Positions 26,750-33,560 of a DNA stretch of 41,881 nt are shown one piece after another; positions within the stretch are counted from its first letter, which is position 1; every line of letters starts with the position of its first letter. The stretch lies in assembly GCA_028287505.1 (NCBI GenBank), contig JAQBPN010000116.1, positions 1-41,881 of the forward strand. Direction: 5' to 3'. The position numbers and the translations under genes were made by a program. The stretch is from Fibrobacterota bacterium. GTDB taxonomy: Bacteria; Fibrobacterota; Fibrobacteria; UBA11236. The notes under the pieces are model-generated. The model searched no databases. It saw only the letters and a program-made list of their open reading frames with translations, and was not told where the DNA came from.

Positions 26750-26765
26750 GTGCATAAGAATGCAC
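26750..26765. promoter_or_regulatory. hip operator site 2
   Basis: GTGCATAAGAATGCAC, the same GTGCA-N6-TGCAC palindrome, with AAAA before it as in the other sites. It lies in the hipB promoter region, 60 bases from site 1 start to start. Confidence 0.7.
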
Positions 26766-26819
26766 TAATGCTAGTGTTTATCGAAAATTAATTGAAAAAG
26801 AATGGAATTATGGTAAAAA

Positions 26820-26835
26820 GTGCAACTAAATGCAC
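26820..26835. promoter_or_regulatory. hip operator site 3
   Basis: GTGCAACTAAATGCAC, third copy of the same palindrome, 70 bases beyond site 2. It lies 14 bases from the stop codon of the neighbouring chitinase gene, so the whole array fits in the 145-base gap. Confidence 0.65.
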
Positions 26836-26849
26836 TTATTGAAGTGGAA

Positions 26850-28367
26850 TCAGAACGGTTGTTGCAAATTGCAGTCCTGGACGGGCTCCAAGGATATCCC
26901 GAATATCCCGGAAAACCATTTGAAGTGTCCGACGCGATCCGCAACGCGTTCATCCGCTCCGTGCCCGCATTCCTGCACGCCGTTGACGACATTGATGGTG
27001 GCCCCGAACCTGGACTTGTCGCGGCCGGCGGCGATATCGGCCGCGTTGGGTTTCCACTTTCCCGTCATGATATCGTGGCTGGCCGGCGTGGTCCCTTGGG
27101 GGTACATCCAGAACCAAATGGCCGTCATGAACGCCACATCGCCGCTCGCCAGGACCAGCTCCGGCGCGCGCAGCAGTATGTTCTTGTCACCATAGAGGAA
27201 TTCGCTGGCCTGCCCATAGTTGTAGTTCCAGGAAACCTGGATCGGTCCGCGCCCATGATAGGATTTGCCCGGATAAGGCGGGTACATGGTATTGGAAAGG
27301 TCCACATAGCCCAGGTCGGTATTGCCCGGATTGGTCTGCCATGCAACCTCTTCCCGCCAGTATAGGCCCCAGGCGTATCGGCCGCCGTTCGGCGCGCCCT
27401 CCCAGCCTCCGCCGGTTTCATGCGCCACGTTGGCGAAGAAAGCGGCCAATTCGCGCTTGCGGATCTCCAAGGTCCCTTCGGCGCAGAAGTCCGCATAGCG
27501 GATGGTGCCGATGGTATCCTCCTTCACGTCCAGGTTCCATTCCGCGTTATAGTCCGCGTGGGTGATCATGGTGCGCGTGGTGCCAAAGGCAGTGTCCGTC
27601 CAGATCAATTTCTGGGCATAGTCCGTGCCCGCCCGCATCAGGATTTTCACCCGGGTGGTAGAGAGCTTATCGATGGCCTTGATGAAAGAGGCGTAGGAAT
27701 AAAAGTCCTCGTGCCCGTCACTGGCCTCGCCGGTCTTGCCGAAACCATATCGGTTTGGAAACAGGGACTGGTATTGCGCCTCGGTCAGAAGTTCCTTGAA
27801 CCGGGAACCTGCGCCTTCGCCCAGCACGGGGAGCCGCAATTCAATGACTCCATTGTCTTTTTCCACCAAGGTTTTGACGATGCCGCTGGTATCCCGGAAT
27901 TGCGCGGACTGGCTGGCCACGGAAATCCGATATTGCAGGGAAACCGCCGCGGTACGCAGAGCGAAGTTCAGGGCCGCGAATTTCACGGCGGACGCGAAAG
28001 GTGAAGCCTCCGTGAACCGGATTCCATGTCCCATTGGCGCGCGCCGGCCCGCGGCATTCCGGAACGGAACCCGGCTCTCCTTGGGGGACAGGGGAGAGCT
28101 GGAGCCCCCCGGCCGAATCGCACTATTGGCCAAGGCGACGGGCAAGCTGAACTCCGCTTTGTTCCCGACCCCAGTCTGGAATACGAACACGGTATCGATG
28201 GCTTTCGGAAAGTTCCCGCCCATGGGATGGGCCGTAATGGTGGCCGGCCCGCTGGTCGAGAAGGTGCCCGTGGCGTAGCTGAGGGACTGGGCGCCAATGT
28301 GGATGGGGAAGATCGAGCAGGCCAGCAGCCAACCTGAAACGCCGACCTCTTTGGGATGGAAACGCAT
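26850..28367 (-). CDS. GH19 chitinase, secreted, with N-terminal accessory domain
   Basis: A 505-residue protein with a signal (WLLACSIFPIHIGAQ). Residues ~25-185 are a beta-rich region (ITAHPMGGNFPKAIDTVFVFQTG) of no recognised family. From about residue 205 comes a GH19 catalytic domain: LLTEAQYQSLFPNRY at its entry, the general-acid glutamate in FFANVAHETGGGWEG, YPGKSYHGRGPIQVSWNYNYG, and IWFWMYPQG near the end, all typical of GH19 chitinases. It should hydrolyse chitin (GlcNAc polymers), possibly peptidoglycan. The gene lies upstream of the hip operators and has no terminator visible between it and hipB, but the hip operators separate them functionally. Confidence 0.92.
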   Translation of the reverse strand: MRFHPKEVGVSGWLLACSIFPIHIGAQSLSYATGTFSTSGPATITAHPMGGNFPKAIDTVFVFQTGVGNKAEFSLPVALANSAIRPGGSSSPLSPKESRVPFRNAAGRRAPMGHGIRFTEASPFASAVKFAALNFALRTAAVSLQYRISVASQSAQFRDTSGIVKTLVEKDNGVIELRLPVLGEGAGSRFKELLTEAQYQSLFPNRYGFGKTGEASDGHEDFYSYASFIKAIDKLSTTRVKILMRAGTDYAQKLIWTDTAFGTTRTMITHADYNAEWNLDVKEDTIGTIRYADFCAEGTLEIRKRELAAFFANVAHETGGGWEGAPNGGRYAWGLYWREEVAWQTNPGNTDLGYVDLSNTMYPPYPGKSYHGRGPIQVSWNYNYGQASEFLYGDKNILLRAPELVLASGDVAFMTAIWFWMYPQGTTPASHDIMTGKWKPNAADIAAGRDKSRFGATINVVNGVQECGHGADERVADRVGHFKWFSGIFGISLEPVQDCNLQQPF

Positions 28368-28439
28368 GCCTGTCTCGATGGGAAAAGGTTGTCCCTAATC
28401 TAAGGCGAATCCCGGGCCCAGGCCCGCTCTTTTATCGGG

Positions 28440-29474
28440 TTACGTGCCCAGCTTGCACGCCAGGGTCGTTTCCAGATTCATGACGAGCAGGTCCCCGATG
28501 TTCGTGCATTGCAGGAACCGGTCGTCCTTATGGTATCTCTGCAAACCCAATTTGAGCTCTTGGGTCTTTTCGGGCAGCGAGAGCTCGCCGAAGCGCATGG
28601 CTTCGGTCAGCATCACCACCTGATCCTTGGAAAAGTTCAATCGCCTGGCGATGAGGGTCCGTTCCTCCAATTGGTATTGGCGTATGGTCTGCAGATTCAG
28701 CATCTGCTGGCACAGGTCCACCACTTTCTTGTTGTCCGGGAAGAAATGCGGCAGGTAGGCCTGGATCTTGCCTTCATAACTCTGCTGGTCGAAATCGATC
28801 GCCCGCACCCGGTATTGCTCATCCTCGAAGTCGGGCGTGATGTCGACGACATAATTGTAGGCGCGCATATCCCCCAACAGCCGCGCGAAGCACCGCTCAT
28901 TGAACTTCACGAATTCCTTGGCGATGCGGACTTTGTTGGTGGACGGGCGATCGAGGATCTCGGACAAGAACAGATCGCCGGGGATTCCCGCGATATGTTC
29001 TTCTATGAGCGTGTTTCCGCTGACCAGGTAGTTGATGCGGTTGGGAGAAAGGATATCCTCCAGCTCCAGCCCATAGATGCGGGACGCGTCCGCCTTCTTC
29101 ACGTAGAAATGGTCGTAGTTGTCATTGTACTGGTTGACGATCCGCACCCGGAATGGATTCGAATTCCCGAACATGCAATAGTCCACGCGTTCCACCTGAA
29201 GATGATCCGTTATGGCCTGATCGCCCGCCGCCTTCAATTGCGAATAGATTTGCGTCAGGCCCTTATAGAGCCCATCCTCTTCGCCATGGCTGTACATGCA
29301 AGTCGCCCAAAGGGTATCCTTGTCGTTCTTATCAATCAAAGACGTGGCGGCCTGATAGCGCGTCAAATCCGAATAGCTGACGGGGAGGGTGCGGGAGCGG
29401 GCGTAGGTTTTCAGGTACTCCGACAGCGGATCGCTGATGGGAAAAAGCTTTTTCTTGCGGGAGATGATCTTCAT
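28440..29474 (-). CDS. Predicted kinase-fold protein, unknown role
   Basis: A 344-residue cytoplasmic protein with no signal peptide. Its sequence has protein kinase-like stations in the right order: FYVKKADASRI (Lys of strand 3), LIEEHIAGIPGD (hinge-like), ARLLGDMRAYNYVVD (D...N as a catalytic loop) and YRVRAIDFDQQS (DFD as a metal loop). A lysine- and arginine-rich helical tail follows (EERTLIARRLNFSK). Overall identity to a named family is not evident to me. Its own promoter (29496-29526) overlaps the end of rtcA. It resembles neither HipA nor APH closely. Kinase activity is a prediction; substrate unknown. Confidence 0.65.
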   Translation of the reverse strand: MKIISRKKKLFPISDPLSEYLKTYARSRTLPVSYSDLTRYQAATSLIDKNDKDTLWATCMYSHGEEDGLYKGLTQIYSQLKAAGDQAITDHLQVERVDYCMFGNSNPFRVRIVNQYNDNYDHFYVKKADASRIYGLELEDILSPNRINYLVSGNTLIEEHIAGIPGDLFLSEILDRPSTNKVRIAKEFVKFNERCFARLLGDMRAYNYVVDITPDFEDEQYRVRAIDFDQQSYEGKIQAYLPHFFPDNKKVVDLCQQMLNLQTIRQYQLEERTLIARRLNFSKDQVVMLTEAMRFGELSLPEKTQELKLGLQRYHKDDRFLQCTNIGDLLVMNLETTLACKLGT

Positions 29475-29495
29475 GGGGTTACGGTTGCAAAGATA

Positions 29496-29526
29496 ATTAT
29501 ATACCCCGCGCGCGCCGCTTAGTCAA
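29496..29526 (-). promoter_or_regulatory. Sigma-70-type promoter of the kinase-fold gene
   Basis: Minus strand: TTGACT (29521-29526), 17-base GC-rich spacer, TATATA (29498-29503) with an overlapping TATAAT (29496-29501). It is about 25 bases from the ATG and overlaps the 3' end of rtcA. One of the clearest promoters in the window. Confidence 0.8.
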
Positions 29527-30560
29527 GGAAGGCCTTCCGAAACCTCCACTTCCGCCACGCCGCGCTCCATCTCCCGCACCTCAATCCCCCGCTCCAAAAA
29601 CAGCCCAATCGTTTCGATGTTGGTCCGGGTATGCGTGCTTAAAGGCATGGTCCGGAACAGCCCGCCCGCCCCCAACGCCATCGGCAATAGCAACTGATCC
29701 GCCAGACGCCATCCCACCGGCGCCCCGTGCTCCTGATAGCGGCGGACATCCGCCATCAATCCATCGCACACGGCTTCCGGGGAAGCGCCGAACGGATTGA
29801 AAGCGGTAACCATCTCGGTGATATGTTCATAGCGCAACTCCGCCAGGATCACGTTGCCCGGACCCGGCGAATCCAGGGCCTCTTCGCTTTCGATATCGGC
29901 GGGATCCCATCCCAGGCCGGCCGACAGATGGGCGCGCGCGCGCTCGGGTTCCCGGGGCGGAATGCGGTTCCAGAGCACCTTGGCCGTTCGCCCGAGCATC
30001 CGTCCGCGCTCGGGAACGTGCAACGGCATAAGCGCACCGGAAGTCGCGACCGCAATGGTCCACTTGCCGCCGCCGGCGGGAAAGAAGCCGCGGCGCTCCA
30101 CTTTGATGGTGGCCTGCACTCCCATTCGCCTGAGGGCGGCCAGGTAGACGCGATCCAGGAAGTCCAGGGAAGGCGCGGCGGGATTGTGGGTTCCGCCTTC
30201 CAGGGTCATTTCGAAAGGCCGGCCCGTGGTGATGAGAGCCGGCATCAAGGTCTGGAAGACCAAGGTGGAGCTGCCCGCGCTGCCCACGGCGAACGAATAC
30301 CGGCCGGGGATCATGGGACCGGGCCGGAAGGACAGTGCCGTGGATCCGAGTTCGGCTCCTTCCACCTGGGCGGAACACACCCGGGCCGCGGCTTTGACGC
30401 AAGTCAGATGCTGGCGCATCAGGCCGGGCTTCTTGCGGCCGGCGCGGATGCGATGGATGCGGAATGGCTTTCCGGTGGCCATGGACAGGGCCAGGGAGGA
30501 GCGGAGGATTTGGCCCCCGCCTTCGCCTTTGGATCCGTCCAATATGATTTCGTGGCTCAA
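29523..30560 (-). CDS. rtcA: RNA 3'-terminal phosphate cyclase
   Basis: A 345-residue RtcA of full length. It converts RNA 3'-phosphate ends to 2',3'-cyclic phosphate using ATP through a covalent enzyme-AMP on a histidine. Family blocks are visible: LDGSKGEGGGQILRSSLALS near the N-terminus, RKKPGLMRQHLTCVKAA, FPAGGGKWTI, and the C-terminal STHTRTNIETI with the nucleophilic His near residue 315. A TTG start at 30560 is the only in-frame candidate; the GGAGGAAC site is 16 bases away, somewhat far. The usual partner RtcB is not in the window. Its role is RNA repair or processing in the cytoplasm. Confidence 0.95.
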   Translation of the reverse strand: MSHEIILDGSKGEGGGQILRSSLALSMATGKPFRIHRIRAGRKKPGLMRQHLTCVKAAARVCSAQVEGAELGSTALSFRPGPMIPGRYSFAVGSAGSSTLVFQTLMPALITTGRPFEMTLEGGTHNPAAPSLDFLDRVYLAALRRMGVQATIKVERRGFFPAGGGKWTIAVATSGALMPLHVPERGRMLGRTAKVLWNRIPPREPERARAHLSAGLGWDPADIESEEALDSPGPGNVILAELRYEHITEMVTAFNPFGASPEAVCDGLMADVRRYQEHGAPVGWRLADQLLLPMALGAGGLFRTMPLSTHTRTNIETIGLFLERGIEVREMERGVAEVEVSEGLP

Positions 30561-30817
30561 GTAATCGCTACCAGAAGTTCCTCCGAATTATTTGACGGAC
30601 GAAGGCCGCCCGTCCTCCGGAGCCGCCATTTGCCTTTCATGTTCTTTGTCGTTCATGAAGTTCTCTCTTCCGGCTTCCGGACGTTGTCGTCCTAATATGC
30701 AAAGTTCAGTTTTCGAAAGCCTCCTCGGAAACCATTGCCTGGACCCATGCTTTAAGGGTGGAATCTTTATTTTTGCCCTCACGGGATTGGTATGAGGCTC
30801 TTATTTCTTATAGGTAG

Positions 30818-31306
30818 TTATTGACCCCAGCCGGGCAACGCGGCCGCCTGCTTCACCCACGCCGCCATCTGCGCCTCGTCGAGGTCGTCTTCGTGGATGT
30901 CGATCCAGCGCGCGTCCTTGCCCGTGCCTCCGGGCGGAACGGGTCGCAGCGACGTGCCGCGAAAGAAGCTCACCTTGACGTAGCGGGTGAAGACATGGAA
31001 CGACAGGAACCAACCCCGGCCCTCGATGCCGTAAAACGGCGAGTTCCACTTCACGGCTTTACGAAGATTGGGCGCCTTGGGCGCGTTCCGCACGACAAGC
31101 GCGTCGAGCCGCTTCCCAATGGCCCGCTTCCAATCCGGCATCGCGGCGATATACGCCCGCACCGGGGCGTCGCCGTCCGCCTTCGCGATTTGCGGGTTGC
31201 CGCCCGAGAGGAGGATGGGGGCTTTCGCGCTCGCCTTCGGCGGGGACTTGGGCTTGGCGGCCGGCTTGCGCGGCTTGCTTGCGCGCGACTTGTCCTTGCT
31301 AATCAT
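30818..31306 (-). CDS. DUF1801 domain protein
   Basis: A 162-residue protein. The first ~35 residues are a disordered Lys/Ala/Pro tail (KPAAKPKSPPKASAKAP). The DUF1801 domain follows: VRAYIAAMPDWKRAIGKRLDALV, RKAVKWNSPFYGIEGRGWFLSFHVFTRYVKVSFF, and the late WIDIHEDDLDEAQMAAWVKQAA. DUF1801 proteins are small cytoplasmic proteins without a proven biochemical role. Its start overlaps the end of the upstream YdeI-type gene by eight bases, so the two are co-translated. Confidence 0.88.
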   Translation of the reverse strand: MISKDKSRASKPRKPAAKPKSPPKASAKAPILLSGGNPQIAKADGDAPVRAYIAAMPDWKRAIGKRLDALVVRNAPKAPNLRKAVKWNSPFYGIEGRGWFLSFHVFTRYVKVSFFRGTSLRPVPPGGTGKDARWIDIHEDDLDEAQMAAWVKQAAALPGWGQ

Positions 31307-31886
31307 CTCTACCTATGCCATCGAGAATCCGCGGTATGCATTTTTCAACCCTTGCCTCCCGGGTTTTGGATTGCTTGGCTTCCGAAAAATAAAGCAGGTA
31401 TCCTTTTTGCCGCCCCGGAGTCAATCCATCAAAAGCGGCTTTCAAGGCGGGGTGTTCATCCAATCTTTTCCGGAATTCCCCGGCAATCTTGAATTCGGAA
31501 CTCTTTTTGAAATTCACTTTCAAGCCGGCTTTTTCCACCTCAATGGCTTCTTGAACATAGGCTTTCAAGGCGGGTTTCAGTTTGTCTATCTCCCGGACAT
31601 TCGTGAACCGGATCTGGCGCGCCGCCTGCACATTCTTCGTTTGTTGGATCAGAATACTCTTGGGATCCTTCAACAAGGCGCCTTTGAAAAACAAGAGCGC
31701 GCAGTATTCCTTGAATGTATGGATTAAAACGATGTTGTTTTCCTGGAACGTGTAACAAGGACAGCCCCACTTGACTCCTTCGGTCAGGCCGCAGTCAAGG
31801 ATGATCGTTCTCAATTTCTTCGTTTCTTGCCGCCACTTTTCGGCTTTGTCGAAAAAGAAGTCGGCCTTGGGATTCGTTTTTTTCAT
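31299..31886 (-). CDS. YdeI/DUF1801 family protein
   Basis: A 195-residue cytoplasmic protein with two parts: an N-terminal DUF1801-type domain (RQETKKLRTIILDCGLTEGVKWGCPCYTF, IHTFKEYCALLFFKGALL) and a C-terminal YdeI/OmpD-like helical region (FRKRLDEHPALKAAFDGLTPGRQKGYLLYFSEAKQSKTREARVEKC). Such proteins occur in peptide-stress or metal-stress contexts but their role is not settled. A strong promoter (31920-31949) precedes it. It overlaps the following DUF1801 gene by eight bases, forming an operon of two. Confidence 0.88.
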   Translation of the reverse strand: MKKTNPKADFFFDKAEKWRQETKKLRTIILDCGLTEGVKWGCPCYTFQENNIVLIHTFKEYCALLFFKGALLKDPKSILIQQTKNVQAARQIRFTNVREIDKLKPALKAYVQEAIEVEKAGLKVNFKKSSEFKIAGEFRKRLDEHPALKAAFDGLTPGRQKGYLLYFSEAKQSKTREARVEKCIPRILDGIGRDD

Positions 31887-31919
31887 GTGGTGTTACGCCC
31901 CGGAACAGGTAGTAGTGGG

Positions 31920-31949
31920 AAAATAGGTAAGCCTGAACTTACGCGTCAA
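31920..31949 (-). promoter_or_regulatory. Promoter of the ydeI-DUF1801 operon with inverted repeat
   Basis: Minus strand: TTGACG (31944-31949), 18-base spacer, TATTTT (31920-31925). Within the spacer GTAAG-TTCAGG-CTTAC forms an inverted repeat, a possible operator. The leader to the ATG is about 30 bases. Confidence 0.55.
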
Positions 31950-32022
31950 GTCCGGCTTTCCCAAGGACAAGGGGACTTCCCTCCCGGAGGTCCGCCCTGG
32001 CACCGTCGGCCCTAAATATGCC

Positions 32023-32052
32023 TTGACAGGTATATGAACCATCAGGTATATT
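32023..32052 (+). promoter_or_regulatory. Leaderless promoter of the ArsR-SRPBCC pair, with direct repeats
   Basis: TTGACA (32023-32028), 18-base spacer, TATATT (32047-32052). Two direct copies of AGGTATAT (32028-32035 and 32044-32051) lie 16 bases apart, the second overlapping the -10. Initiation about seven bases past the -10 would fall at the GTG at 32059, so the mRNA should lack a leader. Confidence 0.7.
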
Positions 32053-32058
32053 ATGCGT

Positions 32059-32391
32059 GTGGAATCATCGTTCGCAATCCTCGCGGAGCCTAACCGCCGG
32101 ACCATCCTCAGTCTGTTGGCGTCGTCGGAACGCTCCGTCGGCGAAATCGAGCGCCGGCTGCGGATGCCGCAGACTTCCGTGTCCAAGCACCTCCGCGTGC
32201 TGCGCGATGCCGGTTTCGTGGAGGCGCGCGTGGAAGCCCAGCGGCGCGTCTATCGGCTACGGCCCGGGCCGCTCATGGAGGTCGACGCCTGGCTGGCGCC
32301 TTTCCGGCGCTTCTGGTCGGCCCATGTCGATGCGCTCGAACGCCATCTCGATCGGATGGACCAGGCACCCAGGAAAGGAAAGAAGCGATGA
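32059..32391 (+). CDS. ArsR family regulator (SRPBCC-linked)
   Basis: I choose the GTG at 32059 rather than the ATG at 32053 because the ATG lies directly against the -10 box and could not be inside the mRNA. The 110-residue protein has the ArsR winged helix: ESSFAILAEPNRRTILSLLA, SVGEIERRLRMPQTSVSKHLRVLRDAGFVEARVE, RRVYRLRPGPLMEVDAWLAPFRRFW. No metal-binding cysteines appear, which places it in the group paired with SRPBCC (AHSA1-like) proteins rather than metal sensors. It overlaps the SRPBCC gene by four bases (ATGA). It probably represses its own promoter through the AGGTATAT repeats. Confidence 0.92.
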   Translation: MESSFAILAEPNRRTILSLLASSERSVGEIERRLRMPQTSVSKHLRVLRDAGFVEARVEAQRRVYRLRPGPLMEVDAWLAPFRRFWSAHVDALERHLDRMDQAPRKGKKR

Positions 32392-32954
32392 GCAACAGTG
32401 AGAAGTACGCGCCCGGCCCCGCTGTCGGCGCCAAGATCCAGAAAGACGGAGAGAAGTGGACGCTCGTTCTGGTCCGCGACCTGTCCCATCCTCCCGCAAA
32501 GGTTTGGACGGCGATCACGGACCCGGAGCATCTCCGCGAATGGGCTCCCTTCGATTCAGACCGGAACCTCGGCGCCGTCGGCACCGCAAAGCTCACGACC
32601 GTGGGAGCGCCTACGCCGATGGTATCCGAGACCCAAGTGATGCGGGCCGACGCGCCGAAGTCGCTCGAATATACCTGGGGTGGAGCCAACCTCCGCTGGG
32701 ACCTGGAGCCGCTGGGAGGCGGCGGCACCCGGCTCACGCTATGGCACAACATCAACCGCGCATTCATCTCCATGGGCGCCGCGGGCTGGCACATCTGCTT
32801 CGATGTGCTGGATCGGCTGCTCGCCGGTCAGCCTATCGGGCGCACCGTCGGTCCCGAGGTCATGAAGTTCGAAGGCTGGCAGCGATTGAACGCCGAGTAC
32901 GCAAAGCAGTTCGGCGTTGAGATCCCTACCTGGCCCTCTGGCCCACGGACCTGA
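32388..32954 (+). CDS. SRPBCC (AHSA1-like) protein, ArsR-linked
   Basis: A 188-residue START/Bet v1-like protein: SRPBCC hallmarks are VLVRDLSHPPAKVWTAITDPEHLREWAPFDSD, KLTTVGAPTPMVSETQVMRADAPKSLEYTWGG, and a C-terminal helix containing GWHICFDVLDRLLAGQ. It should form a hydrophobic pocket for a small ligand. The partner of such proteins is usually the ArsR regulator encoded with it (overlap of four bases). No catalytic residues are expected. The ligand is unknown. Confidence 0.88.
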   Translation: MSNSEKYAPGPAVGAKIQKDGEKWTLVLVRDLSHPPAKVWTAITDPEHLREWAPFDSDRNLGAVGTAKLTTVGAPTPMVSETQVMRADAPKSLEYTWGGANLRWDLEPLGGGGTRLTLWHNINRAFISMGAAGWHICFDVLDRLLAGQPIGRTVGPEVMKFEGWQRLNAEYAKQFGVEIPTWPSGPRT

Positions 32955-32995
32955 GCAACTCTGTACGCTTTGGATTTTCTTTAAGGAGGTAAACT

Positions 32996-33364
32996 TTGAA
33001 CATTCTATTATGGGTTCTTCAAATCATTCTCGCCCTGCATACCGCCGTGGGCGCGGTATGGAAATTTTCCCATTCCGCCGAGCAGACCATGCCTTCCCTG
33101 AAAGCGATTCCCCATGGAGTTTGGCTGGGGATGAGCGGCATTGAACTGCTTTGCGTCGTGGGTCTGATCCTCCCGGCGCTTAATAAGCCCCTGGGCATCC
33201 TGACTCCGATCGCGGCGGCCTACATTGCCTTGGAAATGCTGGTCTTTTGCGGATTGCATCTCCGTTCCGGTGACGCGAATTCCGGCCCAATGATTTATTG
33301 GCTTGTGGTGGCCGCCCTTTGCGCATTCATTGCCTACGGCAGGTTTGTGCTGAAGCCTTTTTAA
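32996..33364 (+). CDS. DoxX-like membrane protein
   Basis: A 122-residue protein that starts at a TTG (32996), directly preceded by an excellent AAGGAGGT ribosome site. Four membrane helices with the DoxX-like pattern are visible: LLWVLQIILALHTAVGAVWKF, WLGMSGIELLCVVGLIL, LGILTPIAAAYIALEMLVF and MIYWLVVAALCAFIAYGRF. Many such small DoxX proteins lie beside SRPBCC, YCII and ArsR genes. It lies 41 bases after the SRPBCC gene and could be part of the same unit. The molecular role is unknown. Confidence 0.85.
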   Translation: MNILLWVLQIILALHTAVGAVWKFSHSAEQTMPSLKAIPHGVWLGMSGIELLCVVGLILPALNKPLGILTPIAAAYIALEMLVFCGLHLRSGDANSGPMIYWLVVAALCAFIAYGRFVLKPF

Positions 33365-33560
33365 CGCGGGGCGCGGAATCCCATTTCCTAGCCGTCCACG
33401 CTTCTGCGTACCAAGCGGGTTTTGAGGAATTGCCCAAAAAGTGAGGATTTGGGTAAGACGTGGGGTATTGTACTCCAGTGGGGGGTGCATGGAGTGGTGG
33501 GAAAAAACTACCTTCTTCAGTGCGTTCAATCACTCGTCCATTTCGATTTCGGAGGAACCC

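Noticed and set aside
28405-28432. GGGCC-rich inverted repeat between the chitinase and kinase-fold genes
   Set aside because: Weak stem with no T-run; it cannot be distinguished from GC-rich background.
30588-30782. Small minus-strand open frame between rtcA and the DUF1801 gene
   Set aside because: Low-information Arg/Lys-rich translation, no ribosome site of note and no family. The 257-base gap is treated as non-coding.
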